A DNA stretch of 27,409 nt from NCBI GenBank assembly GCA_910587445.1, contig CAJULE010000029.1, positions 1 to 27,409 of the forward strand, in the 5' to 3' direction. The stretch is from an uncultured Christensenellaceae bacterium. Lineage in GTDB: Bacteria > Bacillota > Clostridia > Christensenellales > Pumilibacteraceae. The notes below the pieces were generated by a model that worked only from the letters and a program-made list of their open reading frames with translations, was not told the DNA's origin and made no database searches. Every line of letters begins with the position of its first letter. The first letter of the stretch is position 1. The position numbers and the translations under genes are program-made. Shown piece by piece: positions 1 to 7,079 of this stretch.

Positions 1-50
1 CTCATTCACAAGTAATTTAACTATTTATCTGTCCAACTTTTGGGGTCCAT
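1..50. mobile_element. Possible right end of an IS3-family (IS150-like) insertion sequence
   Basis: The stretch TGTCCAACTTTTGGGGTCCA at 31-50 resembles, in reverse complement, the terminal inverted repeat of many IS150-subgroup IS3 elements (pattern TGnACTGACCCCAAAAGTTGGACA, from memory of the family). If so, the element lies to the left, outside the window, and ends near base 50. No transposase is visible and the other end cannot be seen, so this is tentative. Confidence 0.33.
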
Positions 51-92
51 AGCAATTAGGTTATGCCTTTTCCGTACTTTTTTTCGCGGACG

Positions 93-116
93 AACTAGGC
101 TATTCGTAGCCTAGTT
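93..116. other. Perfect 10-bp hairpin with TTCG loop
   Basis: AACTAGGCTA (93-102) and TAGCCTAGTT (107-116) are perfectly complementary around a TTCG tetraloop. Neither side has a T-run, so it is not a clear intrinsic terminator. It sits between the possible IS end and the promoter of the GNAT gene. Confidence 0.5.
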
Positions 117-157
117 AGATATAGATATGTTTTATATTTCCCGCAAAATTCAATCGG

Positions 158-186
158 TTGCGTTCTTTCATTTTTCGTGATAAAAT
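158..186 (+). promoter_or_regulatory. Sigma-A-type promoter of the GNAT gene
   Basis: TTGCGT (158-163), a 17-bp spacer and TAAAAT (181-186), about 37 bp before the ATG at 224. Confidence 0.55.
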
Positions 187-223
187 GATTATACGATATA
201 CAGTAATTTAGCGGAGTAATATT

Positions 224-730
224 ATGTTTACTTTTTCGTTGCGAGAGTGGAAATTAAGCGATGCGCAAAACTTGGCATCTACAATTAACAATAAAAAAAT
301 ATTGGATAATCTACGGGACGGTATACCATATCCGTATACAGAACAAGACGGCAAAGAATTTATAAATTCCATTCTCTCTGCCGATAAAAATTCAACGTTT
401 GCTTTCGCTATTGAAATTGAAGGGAAAGCAGTCGGCAGTATAGCCGTTTTTCGGCAAAACAATATTCATTTCAGAACAGCCGAACTCGGTTATTATCTTG
501 CGGAAGAATATTGGGGCAAGGGTATAATGACCGAAGCCGTAAAGCAAATTTGCAAATATGTTTTTGACAATACGGATATATTGCGAATTTATGCGGAACC
601 GTTTGCAAACAATAGAGGTTCGTCCCGCGTTTTAGAAAAAGCAGGCTTTCAATTTGAGGGAATATTGCGTTCCAATGCAGTAAAAAACGGCGCGGTTATA
701 GATATGAAAATGTATTCCCAAATAAAATAA
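224..730 (+). CDS. GNAT-family N-acetyltransferase (RimJ/RimL-like)
   Basis: This 168-residue protein is a single GNAT domain of the RimJ/RimL type, which transfers acetyl from acetyl-CoA to an amino group on a protein N-terminus or a small molecule. Motif A is seen in YYLAEEYWGKGIMTEAV (about residues 90-106), where the WGKG turn holds the CoA pyrophosphate. Motif B is FANNRGSSRVLEKAGF (about 126-141). There is no signal peptide, so it is cytoplasmic. The ATG at 224 has a short GCGGAG ribosome site. The gene has its own promoter and terminator and is clearly more AT-rich than the nadE region next to it, which together with the possible IS end suggests recent acquisition. The substrate cannot be told from sequence. 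Confidence 0.85.
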   Translation: MFTFSLREWKLSDAQNLASTINNKKILDNLRDGIPYPYTEQDGKEFINSILSADKNSTFAFAIEIEGKAVGSIAVFRQNNIHFRTAELGYYLAEEYWGKGIMTEAVKQICKYVFDNTDILRIYAEPFANNRGSSRVLEKAGFQFEGILRSNAVKNGAVIDMKMYSQIK

Positions 731-762
731 ATTTCAATTTGTCTTTCTAATAAAGTTTAGCT

Positions 763-797
763 AAAAGCACTCGAATAAAATGTTCGAGTGCTTTTTT
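763..797 (+). terminator. Intrinsic terminator after the GNAT gene
   Basis: A 13-bp perfect stem (763-775 with 783-795) with core AGCACTCGAA/TTCGAGTGCT runs into TTTTTT at 792-797. Confidence 0.85.
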
Positions 798-836
798 CAT
801 AATCTGAAAGCGTATCAATAAAATATTTGGTTTTTT

Positions 837-855
837 CAATTCCCTATGGGAATTG
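837..855. repeat. Short inverted repeat before the nadE 3' end
   Basis: CAATTCCC (837-844) and GGGAATTG (848-855) pair around a 3-nt loop in the gap between the GNAT terminator and nadE. There is no downstream T-run for the leftward nadE transcript, so a terminator role is weak. Confidence 0.35.
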
Positions 856-895
856 TGCTTTAGGCGCGCCGTTTTCGTATTTTACGGTCGCTCGG

Positions 896-2767
896 TCAAA
901 GCTTTTCCACCTCTTCTATCCAAAGCTTGCCGACCGCGTCTGACGGCATACGGAAGTCGGAACGCGGCGAAAGCGAGACGGTGCCCACCTTTGCGCCGTC
1001 GGGAATGCACGAACGCTTGAACTGCTGGGAGAAAAATCTCGAATAGAACACCTTCATCGCCGCCTTTATTTCGTCGTGCCGCTCACTCCCGAATGCCTGC
1101 AAAGCAAGATACATTATCTTTTCGGGCGAGCGTCCCCACCTCACCGAATGGTAGAGGAAAAAGTCGTGATAGATATATTTGCCGAGTATGTCCTCGGTCT
1201 TTTGGGATATCTTGCCCGAAGCGGGCGGTAAAAGCTCGGGGCTTATCTCGGTGGCGGCTATGTCGTCGAGCGCCTTGCCCGCGCTTCCCCCGATCTTCTT
1301 TGCCGAGTACCGCACGAGATATTTTACGAGAGTCTTGGGCACGGAGCCGTTCACGCCGTAGGAGCTCATGTGATCGCCGTTATACGTCGTCCAGCCGAGA
1401 GCAAGTTCCGACATATCCCCCGTGCCGACTACGAGTGCGCCGAGCCCGTTCGCAACGTCCATAAGCACCTGCGTGCGCTCGCGAGCCTGCGCGTTTTCGT
1501 AGACGGAATCATGCTTTTCGGGATCGTGCCCGATGTCTTCGAAATGTTTTTTTACGGAGTCCCTAACGGAAATCTCCTCGAAGTTTACGCCGAGCGACGT
1601 ACTCAAGGCGCGCGCATTCTTAAGCGTCCTCTCGCCGGTACCGAAGCACGGCATAGTGATTGCCGTCACATCCTCGGGCTTATCCGCCGCGCGCACTGCG
1701 ACAAGAAGAGCAAGCGCGCTGTCCAAGCCGCCCGAAATACCCACGACGAGCTTTTTCGTATTCGAGGCGCTCATTCGCTTTTTCAGACCCGCCGTCTGCA
1801 ACGAAAGAATGAGCTCCGCGCGCTCATCGTCGCCCTCCTCGGGAAGGAAGGGCGTATCCGAAATTTTACGCACGAGACTGCCGTCGAAATTCGCCGCCTC
1901 GAACGGTACGCAGGTTATGCCCTCGTCGCTTGCCGAAAAAGTATTCGTCTGCCTGCGCGTGAAATCCAACTTTTCGACGTCTATTTCGCTTATAGTCAAG
2001 CCGTCGGAAAACAGTCCGCCGTCCGCAATAAGCGCGCCGTCCTCGGCAATGAGCCTGTGCCCCGCGAACACGCAGTCGGTCGTCGATTCGCCCGTGCCGC
2101 AATCCGCGTAAATATATCCGCACAAGAGTTTTGCCGAATGTGCTTTTACGAGAGTGCGGCGAAACTCGGCTTTGCCGACGGTCTCCACCGACGCGGACGG
2201 GTTGCATATTATGCTCGCGCCGCCCCTTGCAAGCGCCGCCGACGGAGAGGAAGCCACCCACATATCCTCGCATATCTCCACGCCGAACGAAAATCTCGGA
2301 TCGCGCTTTTCCTTAAATACAAGCCCGAAGCCGAACGGAACGACGCTCCCCCCTATCTCTATGCTTTTCGGAGCTCCCGACGAGGCAAAATATCTCGCCT
2401 CGTAAAACTCGCAGTAATTCGGAATGTTGGCTTTGACCGCCGCTCCTATGATTTTGCCGCCCGAAAGCACGGCTGCCGCGTCGTAAAGCTTTCCGCCGGC
2501 AGAAAGCGGCAGACCGATCACGGCGGCAATGCCTTTCGTATGCCCCGCAATTTCAAGCAATGCCTCTTCGCACGCCTTTATAAGCGCCGACTGCAGCAGA
2601 AGATCCCCCGCAGTGTAACCGCAAAGCGCAAGTTCGGGAAATACGACGAGCGAAACTCCCTTTTCCTTCGCGCTTTCGATAAGCCTTGTTATTTCTCTCG
2701 CGTTGGACTTCACGTCGGCAACGCTCACGTGCGGACTTGCCGCCGCCACTCTTACAAAACCGTACAT
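896..2767 (-). CDS. nadE: Glutamine-dependent NAD+ synthetase
   Basis: This enzyme makes NAD+ from deamido-NAD+, ATP and glutamine, the last step of NAD biosynthesis, in the cytoplasm. The N-terminal half is a nitrilase-type glutaminase with the expected triad: Glu in FPELALCGY (about residue 45), Lys in KANIPNYCEF (about 112) and Cys in GVEICEDMW (about 166). The C-terminal half is the synthetase, with PP-loop GISGGLDSALALLV (about 340) and a later GTGDMSELALGW block. The start at 2767 (MYGFVRVAA) gives 623 residues, normal for the two-domain form, and follows a GAGGTGAGAGGA ribosome site. An upstream in-frame ATG at 2800 lies inside the preceding terminator hairpin and is unlikely. It follows the Wzz-like gene on the same strand, separated by a weak terminator. 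Confidence 0.95.
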   Translation of the reverse strand: MYGFVRVAAASPHVSVADVKSNAREITRLIESAKEKGVSLVVFPELALCGYTAGDLLLQSALIKACEEALLEIAGHTKGIAAVIGLPLSAGGKLYDAAAVLSGGKIIGAAVKANIPNYCEFYEARYFASSGAPKSIEIGGSVVPFGFGLVFKEKRDPRFSFGVEICEDMWVASSPSAALARGGASIICNPSASVETVGKAEFRRTLVKAHSAKLLCGYIYADCGTGESTTDCVFAGHRLIAEDGALIADGGLFSDGLTISEIDVEKLDFTRRQTNTFSASDEGITCVPFEAANFDGSLVRKISDTPFLPEEGDDERAELILSLQTAGLKKRMSASNTKKLVVGISGGLDSALALLVAVRAADKPEDVTAITMPCFGTGERTLKNARALSTSLGVNFEEISVRDSVKKHFEDIGHDPEKHDSVYENAQARERTQVLMDVANGLGALVVGTGDMSELALGWTTYNGDHMSSYGVNGSVPKTLVKYLVRYSAKKIGGSAGKALDDIAATEISPELLPPASGKISQKTEDILGKYIYHDFFLYHSVRWGRSPEKIMYLALQAFGSERHDEIKAAMKVFYSRFFSQQFKRSCIPDGAKVGTVSLSPRSDFRMPSDAVGKLWIEEVEKL

Positions 2768-2781
2768 TCCTCTCACCTCAT

Positions 2782-2805
2782 AAAACAAAAGGGCTTTCAC
2801 GCCCT
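2782..2805 (-). terminator. Weak intrinsic terminator between the Wzz-like gene and nadE
   Basis: Read leftward, AGGGC (2805-2801) pairs with GCCCT (2794-2790) around a 6-nt loop and is followed by TTTTGTTTT. The stem is short, so read-through into nadE is likely. Confidence 0.55.
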
Positions 2806-2827
2806 CTCGTCTTTGTTTATTTCGACT

Positions 2828-4309
2828 TTAATTTTTTTCTTTCGCTTCGGCGGAAATCTGCTCGGCGACCTTCTCTTCCGTGTTCTTACGGTGCTTGTTG
2901 CGCTTACCGAGCGCATACGTCACTATGAACGCCGCCGCAATCGCTATCACGACCGCCGCAATATAGACAAGCATGGTCGGGAACGAAATACTCGTATAGA
3001 CATACGACGAGGGCGATACAACCTTGAAGCTGTCCGAGCCCGCAAGTTTTTCCGCATATTCTTTGCTTGCATCGTTAAGACGAGCAATAAAATCGATCGA
3101 GCTCGTTCTTATCTGCGTAAGCATATCGTCGGCATTCTTCTTTGCCGCTTCAGTTGCGCCGACGCCGCTCTGAATCTTTTCGAGCACCTCTTCTTTTTCC
3201 GCAAGCTGGGTATCAACCGTAGACTTCTGCTCAATATAACTTTGAAGCGACTTATGCAAATCATTGTATATCTGCGGATATGACGAAGTCGTAGTCGTGC
3301 CGCTCGGGCTGACAATAGTGACGACGGTAGGCTCTATGCTTTCTATTTGAGCCCTCGTGTCGCGGATTATGCCCTCAAGTCTTGCCGACTCTCTCGTAAG
3401 GCGATTCACCGTGTTCTGCGTAGACAGACGCATATTTTCTATATTGTTGGATACGTTGTTGTTCGTTATAAACGCTTTGAGCGTTGCGACCTGAGTCTGA
3501 AGGGATATGAGTTCCTCCTTATAATCGGCAAACTGCATACCTGTTTTTTCCGATCTGAACTGCGGAGCTTCCGCAATCATTTCCGTAAGATAACCCGAAA
3601 ATGTCGTATAGCTCGCGTCGAAGTTATCAGCAAAATCGATATAGTCAATAAGCGGATTATCGGGGTCGACCGTCATTTTAAACGCATTATCGCTTAAAGA
3701 TACCGCCGCAAAAAATTCTTCCGCAAACCAATTACGGTAGACGTTTAAAAGCGCATTCAAAAGATTCGAAGCATCACTCTTGTCGAGTCCGAGTTCCTCG
3801 TAGTTGCGAAGGCCTATAACGAAATTCGTAGGATAGTACTTCATCGTGGCGAGCTGAGCGTATGCGTCCGCGCTGTTCATTCCGCCGGAAACGAGTTCAT
3901 TGTACTTCTGCACATATTCATTCGGCATTATAGCTGTTACCGAAATATGATTACGCGCCGCCGTGAGATCTCCGTTTGCGAGTATCTTTGCACCGAGTCC
4001 CGCCTCCTCTATTGCACTGCGCACGTTGTTTATGGAGCGTATGTCGTCCTTGTCGAATACCGACTCGTCCGGATTCTGCCCCTGCGAAATTCCTCGGAAA
4101 GAATATTCCACGGTAGCCGACATCGAATATTCGGTCTTTCCCAAATATCTAAAGCCGGCAAACAATGCCGTTGCTATAACAAGCATGACAAGCAGATATA
4201 TAACGGTGCGAAGCCAGGCGCGCTTTATAAACCTGCCTAATCCTCTAAGCGTAATTTCGCCTTCCTCGGTATATACGGCTTCTTCTTCGTAATTTTCTTT
4301 TCTATCCAT
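2828..4309 (-). CDS. Wzz-like (chain-length determinant type) membrane protein
   Basis: The 493-residue protein has the topology of polysaccharide co-polymerases: a charged N-terminal tail, one TM segment (about residues 35-53), a long extracytoplasmic region rich in predicted helix and coiled coil (about 250-430), a second TM (about 445-468) and a short basic cytoplasmic tail. This family sets chain length or helps export of surface polysaccharide. No kinase domain or glycosyltransferase neighbour is present, so the exact role is open. The start at 4309 (MDRKENYEEE) follows an ACGGAG ribosome site; an in-frame ATG at 4369 lacks one. A Ser/Thr-rich stretch TIVSPSGTTTTSSYP interrupts the coiled coil. 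A generic ABC-export accessory or Wzz-like orphan are both possible. Confidence 0.65.
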   Translation of the reverse strand: MDRKENYEEEAVYTEEGEITLRGLGRFIKRAWLRTVIYLLVMLVIATALFAGFRYLGKTEYSMSATVEYSFRGISQGQNPDESVFDKDDIRSINNVRSAIEEAGLGAKILANGDLTAARNHISVTAIMPNEYVQKYNELVSGGMNSADAYAQLATMKYYPTNFVIGLRNYEELGLDKSDASNLLNALLNVYRNWFAEEFFAAVSLSDNAFKMTVDPDNPLIDYIDFADNFDASYTTFSGYLTEMIAEAPQFRSEKTGMQFADYKEELISLQTQVATLKAFITNNNVSNNIENMRLSTQNTVNRLTRESARLEGIIRDTRAQIESIEPTVVTIVSPSGTTTTSSYPQIYNDLHKSLQSYIEQKSTVDTQLAEKEEVLEKIQSGVGATEAAKKNADDMLTQIRTSSIDFIARLNDASKEYAEKLAGSDSFKVVSPSSYVYTSISFPTMLVYIAAVVIAIAAAFIVTYALGKRNKHRKNTEEKVAEQISAEAKEKN

Positions 4310-4378
4310 AATTTGCTCCGTATTTCGATTTGCGCACCTGTGTCGAAAAATACCGAACGCAGATAGCACATCGATTTT

Positions 4379-4408
4379 AGTATATCATATCGAGCGTAAA
4401 AAAATCAA
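4379..4408 (-). promoter_or_regulatory. Promoter of the Wzz-like gene
   Basis: Leftward TTGATT (4408-4403), an 18-bp spacer and TATACT (4384-4379), about 70 bp upstream of the ATG at 4309. Confidence 0.6.
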
Positions 4409-4439
4409 CTGATATTCGGGATATTTGCAAATATATTCT

Positions 4440-4455
4440 GTTACATTTATGTAAC
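4440..4455. promoter_or_regulatory. Perfect 16-bp palindrome, candidate operator
   Basis: GTTACATTTATGTAAC is a perfect palindrome lying between the leftward Wzz-like promoter and the rightward malic enzyme promoter. A close relative, GTTACATAAGTGTAAC, occurs at 9131-9146. The binding protein is unknown. Confidence 0.4.
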
Positions 4456-4568
4456 ACGATATTTTTGGCGCTTCCGTTCTTTCATTCCGCTTCTTGCCGC
4501 CAAAGTCCGCAAGGACGCGGCGGCTGCCGCAAACGGCAAAAAGAAAGCGCTCCGCGGAACCAAAAGGC

Positions 4569-4597
4569 TTGACTTTGAACGGTTTTTTCTCTATACT
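4569..4597 (+). promoter_or_regulatory. Promoter of the malic enzyme gene
   Basis: TTGACT (4569-4574), a 17-bp spacer and TATACT (4592-4597), about 50 bp before the ATG at 4650. It also fixes the start, because an upstream in-frame ATG at 4494 lies before the promoter. Confidence 0.75.
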
Positions 4598-4649
4598 CTT
4601 TATGGGCGAAAAAACATTACAAAGACGCCCCTTTAAGGAGACAAACATC

Positions 4650-5825
4650 ATGAGCATAGCGGAAGATTCCCTCAAAAAACATTACGAATGGCACGGCAAA
4701 CTCGAAACCGTTGCCCGTGCAAAAGTGACCGATACGGCTTCGCTGTCCCTCGCATACACGCCGGGAGTCGCCGAAGCTTGCCTCGAAATTCAAAAAAAGC
4801 CCGAGCTTTCTTACGAGCTCACGAGGCGTTGGAACACCGTTGCCGTCGTGACCGACGGCACAGCCGTTCTCGGTCTCGGCGACATAGGTCCCGAAGCGGG
4901 TATGCCCGTCATGGAAGGCAAATCCGTTCTTTTCAAGACGTTCGGCGGAGTGGACGCCATACCTCTTTGCATACGCTCGAAAAATGCGGACGAAATAATA
5001 CGCACGGTCGAACTTTTGGGCGGCAGCTTCGGCGGAATAAATCTCGAGGACATCTCCGCTCCGCGCTGCTTCGAAATAGAGCGCGAGCTTAAAAAGAGGC
5101 TCGACATTCCCGTCTTTCACGACGACCAGCACGGCACGGCAATAGTGGTCGGCGCGGCTCTTTTAAACGCATTGAAGCTCGTCGGCAAAAAGCTCGGAGA
5201 AGTTCGCGCGGTCATAAACGGCGCGGGCAGCGCGGGCATTGCGATAGCCGAATTTCTCATGGGGCTCGGACTCGGCGACGTAGCCGTATGCGACAGAAAA
5301 GGCGTGCTTGACAAGTCTTCGGCAGGAAATGCCGCCAAAGCCGAAATAGCCGCAAAGACGAATAAGGCAGGCGTAAAGGGCAAGCTTGCCGACGCAATGA
5401 AGGGCGCAGACGTATTTATAGGCGTATCCGCACCGGGCGTCGTCGACGAAGACATGGTAAAAAGCATGGCGAAAAATCCGCTCGTCTTTACGATGTCCAA
5501 CCCCGTCCCCGAGATACTCCCCGAAAAGGCGCTTCATGCGGGAGCAGCCGTAGTCGGCACGGGAAGCTCGCAGTATAAAAACCAGATTAACAACGTGCTC
5601 GCCTTCCCCGGAATTTTCCGCGGCGCGCTCGACGCGAGAGCAAGCGACATAAATCTCGATATGATGACCGCCGCCTGCCACGCCATAGCCGAAGCGGTGC
5701 CGAACGACAAACTCACTCCCGAATACATCATTCCGTACGCCTTCGACGGGCACGTGCACAAAAACGTAGCCGAAAAAGTAAGACTTGCGGCGATAAGGAG
5801 CGGCGTAGCAAGGATAAAATCCTGA
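4650..5825 (+). CDS. NAD(P)-dependent malic enzyme (short bacterial form)
   Basis: It catalyses oxidative decarboxylation of malate to pyruvate and CO2 with reduction of NAD(P)+, linking C4 acids to pyruvate. At 391 residues it is the short form lacking the phosphotransacetylase domain. Visible motifs are SLAYTPGVAEACLEI with the catalytic Tyr near the N-terminus, GKSVLFKTFGGVDAIPL with the catalytic Lys, the metal-binding FHDDQHGTAIVVGAA, and the Rossmann turn NGAGSAGIAIAEF. The C-terminal half keeps GTGSSQYKNQINNVLAFPG. The start at 4650 is set by AAGGAG at 4635-4640. It is monocistronic, with its own promoter and terminator. The residue set does not settle NAD versus NADP preference. Confidence 0.95.
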   Translation: MSIAEDSLKKHYEWHGKLETVARAKVTDTASLSLAYTPGVAEACLEIQKKPELSYELTRRWNTVAVVTDGTAVLGLGDIGPEAGMPVMEGKSVLFKTFGGVDAIPLCIRSKNADEIIRTVELLGGSFGGINLEDISAPRCFEIERELKKRLDIPVFHDDQHGTAIVVGAALLNALKLVGKKLGEVRAVINGAGSAGIAIAEFLMGLGLGDVAVCDRKGVLDKSSAGNAAKAEIAAKTNKAGVKGKLADAMKGADVFIGVSAPGVVDEDMVKSMAKNPLVFTMSNPVPEILPEKALHAGAAVVGTGSSQYKNQINNVLAFPGIFRGALDARASDINLDMMTAACHAIAEAVPNDKLTPEYIIPYAFDGHVHKNVAEKVRLAAIRSGVARIKS

Positions 5826-5893
5826 AACGGCTTTCTTCGGCGCTGCAATAAAACCCATCCCGCTTTCGAAACACGGGAACGAATAAACCATAA

Positions 5894-5930
5894 AAAACTG
5901 CGGCTCGCAAAATGCACCGCAGTTTTACTT
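5894..5930 (+). terminator. Intrinsic terminator after the malic enzyme gene
   Basis: AAAACTGCGG (5894-5903) pairs with CCGCAGTTTT (5917-5926). The A-flank and T-flank let it work in both directions, which suits the convergent metallophosphoesterase gene. Confidence 0.8.
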
Positions 5931-5941
5931 TTAGATTCATA

Positions 5942-5960
5942 ACGGCAATCTGATTGCCGT
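5942..5960. other. Small hairpin between convergent genes
   Basis: ACGGCAAT (5942-5949) and ATTGCCGT (5953-5960) pair with a 3-nt loop just beyond the leftward metallophosphoesterase stop. It has no T-run and may add to the shared terminator region. Confidence 0.4.
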
Positions 5961-5969
5961 AATACCTTC

Positions 5970-7073
5970 CTATGCCGAGTTTTTTCCTCCGCGTATGTTT
6001 ACGACGACTATTTCCGATTTCGTCCCCGTCTTGAACTTCAAAGCCCAATCGGAAATGCCCGACGTGACTATGAAATCGGTTTCCCCTCTCCTCTCGTAAC
6101 CGTATGTCCTGTCGTTCATGCCGAGCCACTCGCCGACGTAAGTTACGGGAAAAAGCTGTCCGCCGTGCGTATGCCCCGACAAAACGAGATCGACTCCCGC
6201 CGCCGCCTCGGCTTCATAATCGTTCGGCTGATGATCGACGACAAGCATGAATTTATCCTTGTCGAGAGGCTTTGTAAGCGCGGCAATCTCCGCCCGTCCC
6301 TCTTCCGACCTATCCTGCCGTCCGACGATATAGAACCGTCCGTCTACAAGCAGCGCTTCGTCCTCCAAGACGTGCACGCCGTTTTTTTCGAGTTCGGCTT
6401 TCAGTTCGTCTCCGTCATAGCCCCTCGAATCGTAATAGCCCTTGTCGTGATTGCCGAAAGAAAAGTATACGCCGTACTTCGTTTCGAGCTTACCGAGCGC
6501 CGTGCACGCCGCGATCATATCCGCCTTATCCGTGTCGTCGTCGACGAAATCACCGGCAATCACAACTATGTCGGGAAAAAGCCCGTTCATTTTTTCGACC
6601 TGTCTTTCGAAGCCGACCCCGTCGAACGTCGTGCCGACATGGGAATCGGCAAACATGACCACTCTTATTTCGCCGTCCGTTTTGTCGGTCTCGACGTCAT
6701 AGCTCGTAACCCACACGTTGTGCGCAAGCGCCCACCCCACGGACAGATACACTATCGCCGCCGCAAGCGCGGGCACTGCCGCCCATTTTCGTTTGAACTT
6801 TTGTCTGCGTATCTTTCCGACGACGAAAAACACAAGGTCGGCAATCAGCCAGAACACTATGAGAAAAATGACGGCGACGGCGGCGTTCATATAACCCAAG
6901 ACAAGCCACAATACAAGCGTGGGCACTATGACGAGCGCAATCGCGATAAGTATGCGAAGCCACTTCTTTTCCGTCACCCTTTCCCAAAACGAAAAGCCGT
7001 ACACTCGCGAGCACAGATATATAAAGCCTACCACAGCCAAAACAAATACAACGCCGAATATCAGCGCCCACAT
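5970..7073 (-). CDS. Membrane-anchored metallophosphoesterase
   Basis: The 367-residue protein has about four N-terminal TM helices (roughly residues 3-20, 39-60, 63-86 and 98-116) followed by a calcineurin-like phosphoesterase domain of the YaeI/YkoQ type. Metal ligands are in FADSHVG (D143, H145), GDFVDDD (D175), GNHD (N208, H209), VDHQP (H281) and GHTHGGQ (H301, H303), so the active site is complete. Such enzymes hydrolyse phosphoesters at the membrane; the substrate is unknown. The ATG at 7073 follows GGAGAGGTAA, only 6 bp after the stop of the GmrSD-like gene, so the two are probably co-transcribed. Whether this enzyme takes part in that gene's function is not shown by the sequence. Confidence 0.88.
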   Translation of the reverse strand: MWALIFGVVFVLAVVGFIYLCSRVYGFSFWERVTEKKWLRILIAIALVIVPTLVLWLVLGYMNAAVAVIFLIVFWLIADLVFFVVGKIRRQKFKRKWAAVPALAAAIVYLSVGWALAHNVWVTSYDVETDKTDGEIRVVMFADSHVGTTFDGVGFERQVEKMNGLFPDIVVIAGDFVDDDTDKADMIAACTALGKLETKYGVYFSFGNHDKGYYDSRGYDGDELKAELEKNGVHVLEDEALLVDGRFYIVGRQDRSEEGRAEIAALTKPLDKDKFMLVVDHQPNDYEAEAAAGVDLVLSGHTHGGQLFPVTYVGEWLGMNDRTYGYERRGETDFIVTSGISDWALKFKTGTKSEIVVVNIRGGKNSA

Positions 7074-7079
7074 AGGCAG

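Noticed and set aside
1370..3283. 637-codon open frame on the + strand
   Set aside because: It is antisense to nadE and the Wzz-like gene, has Arg/His-rich low-similarity sequence and no ribosome site; it results from the codon use of the real genes.
4385..4675. 96-codon - strand frame between the Wzz-like and malic enzyme genes
   Set aside because: It overlaps the malic enzyme start and promoter and both palindrome and Wzz promoter; no ribosome site.
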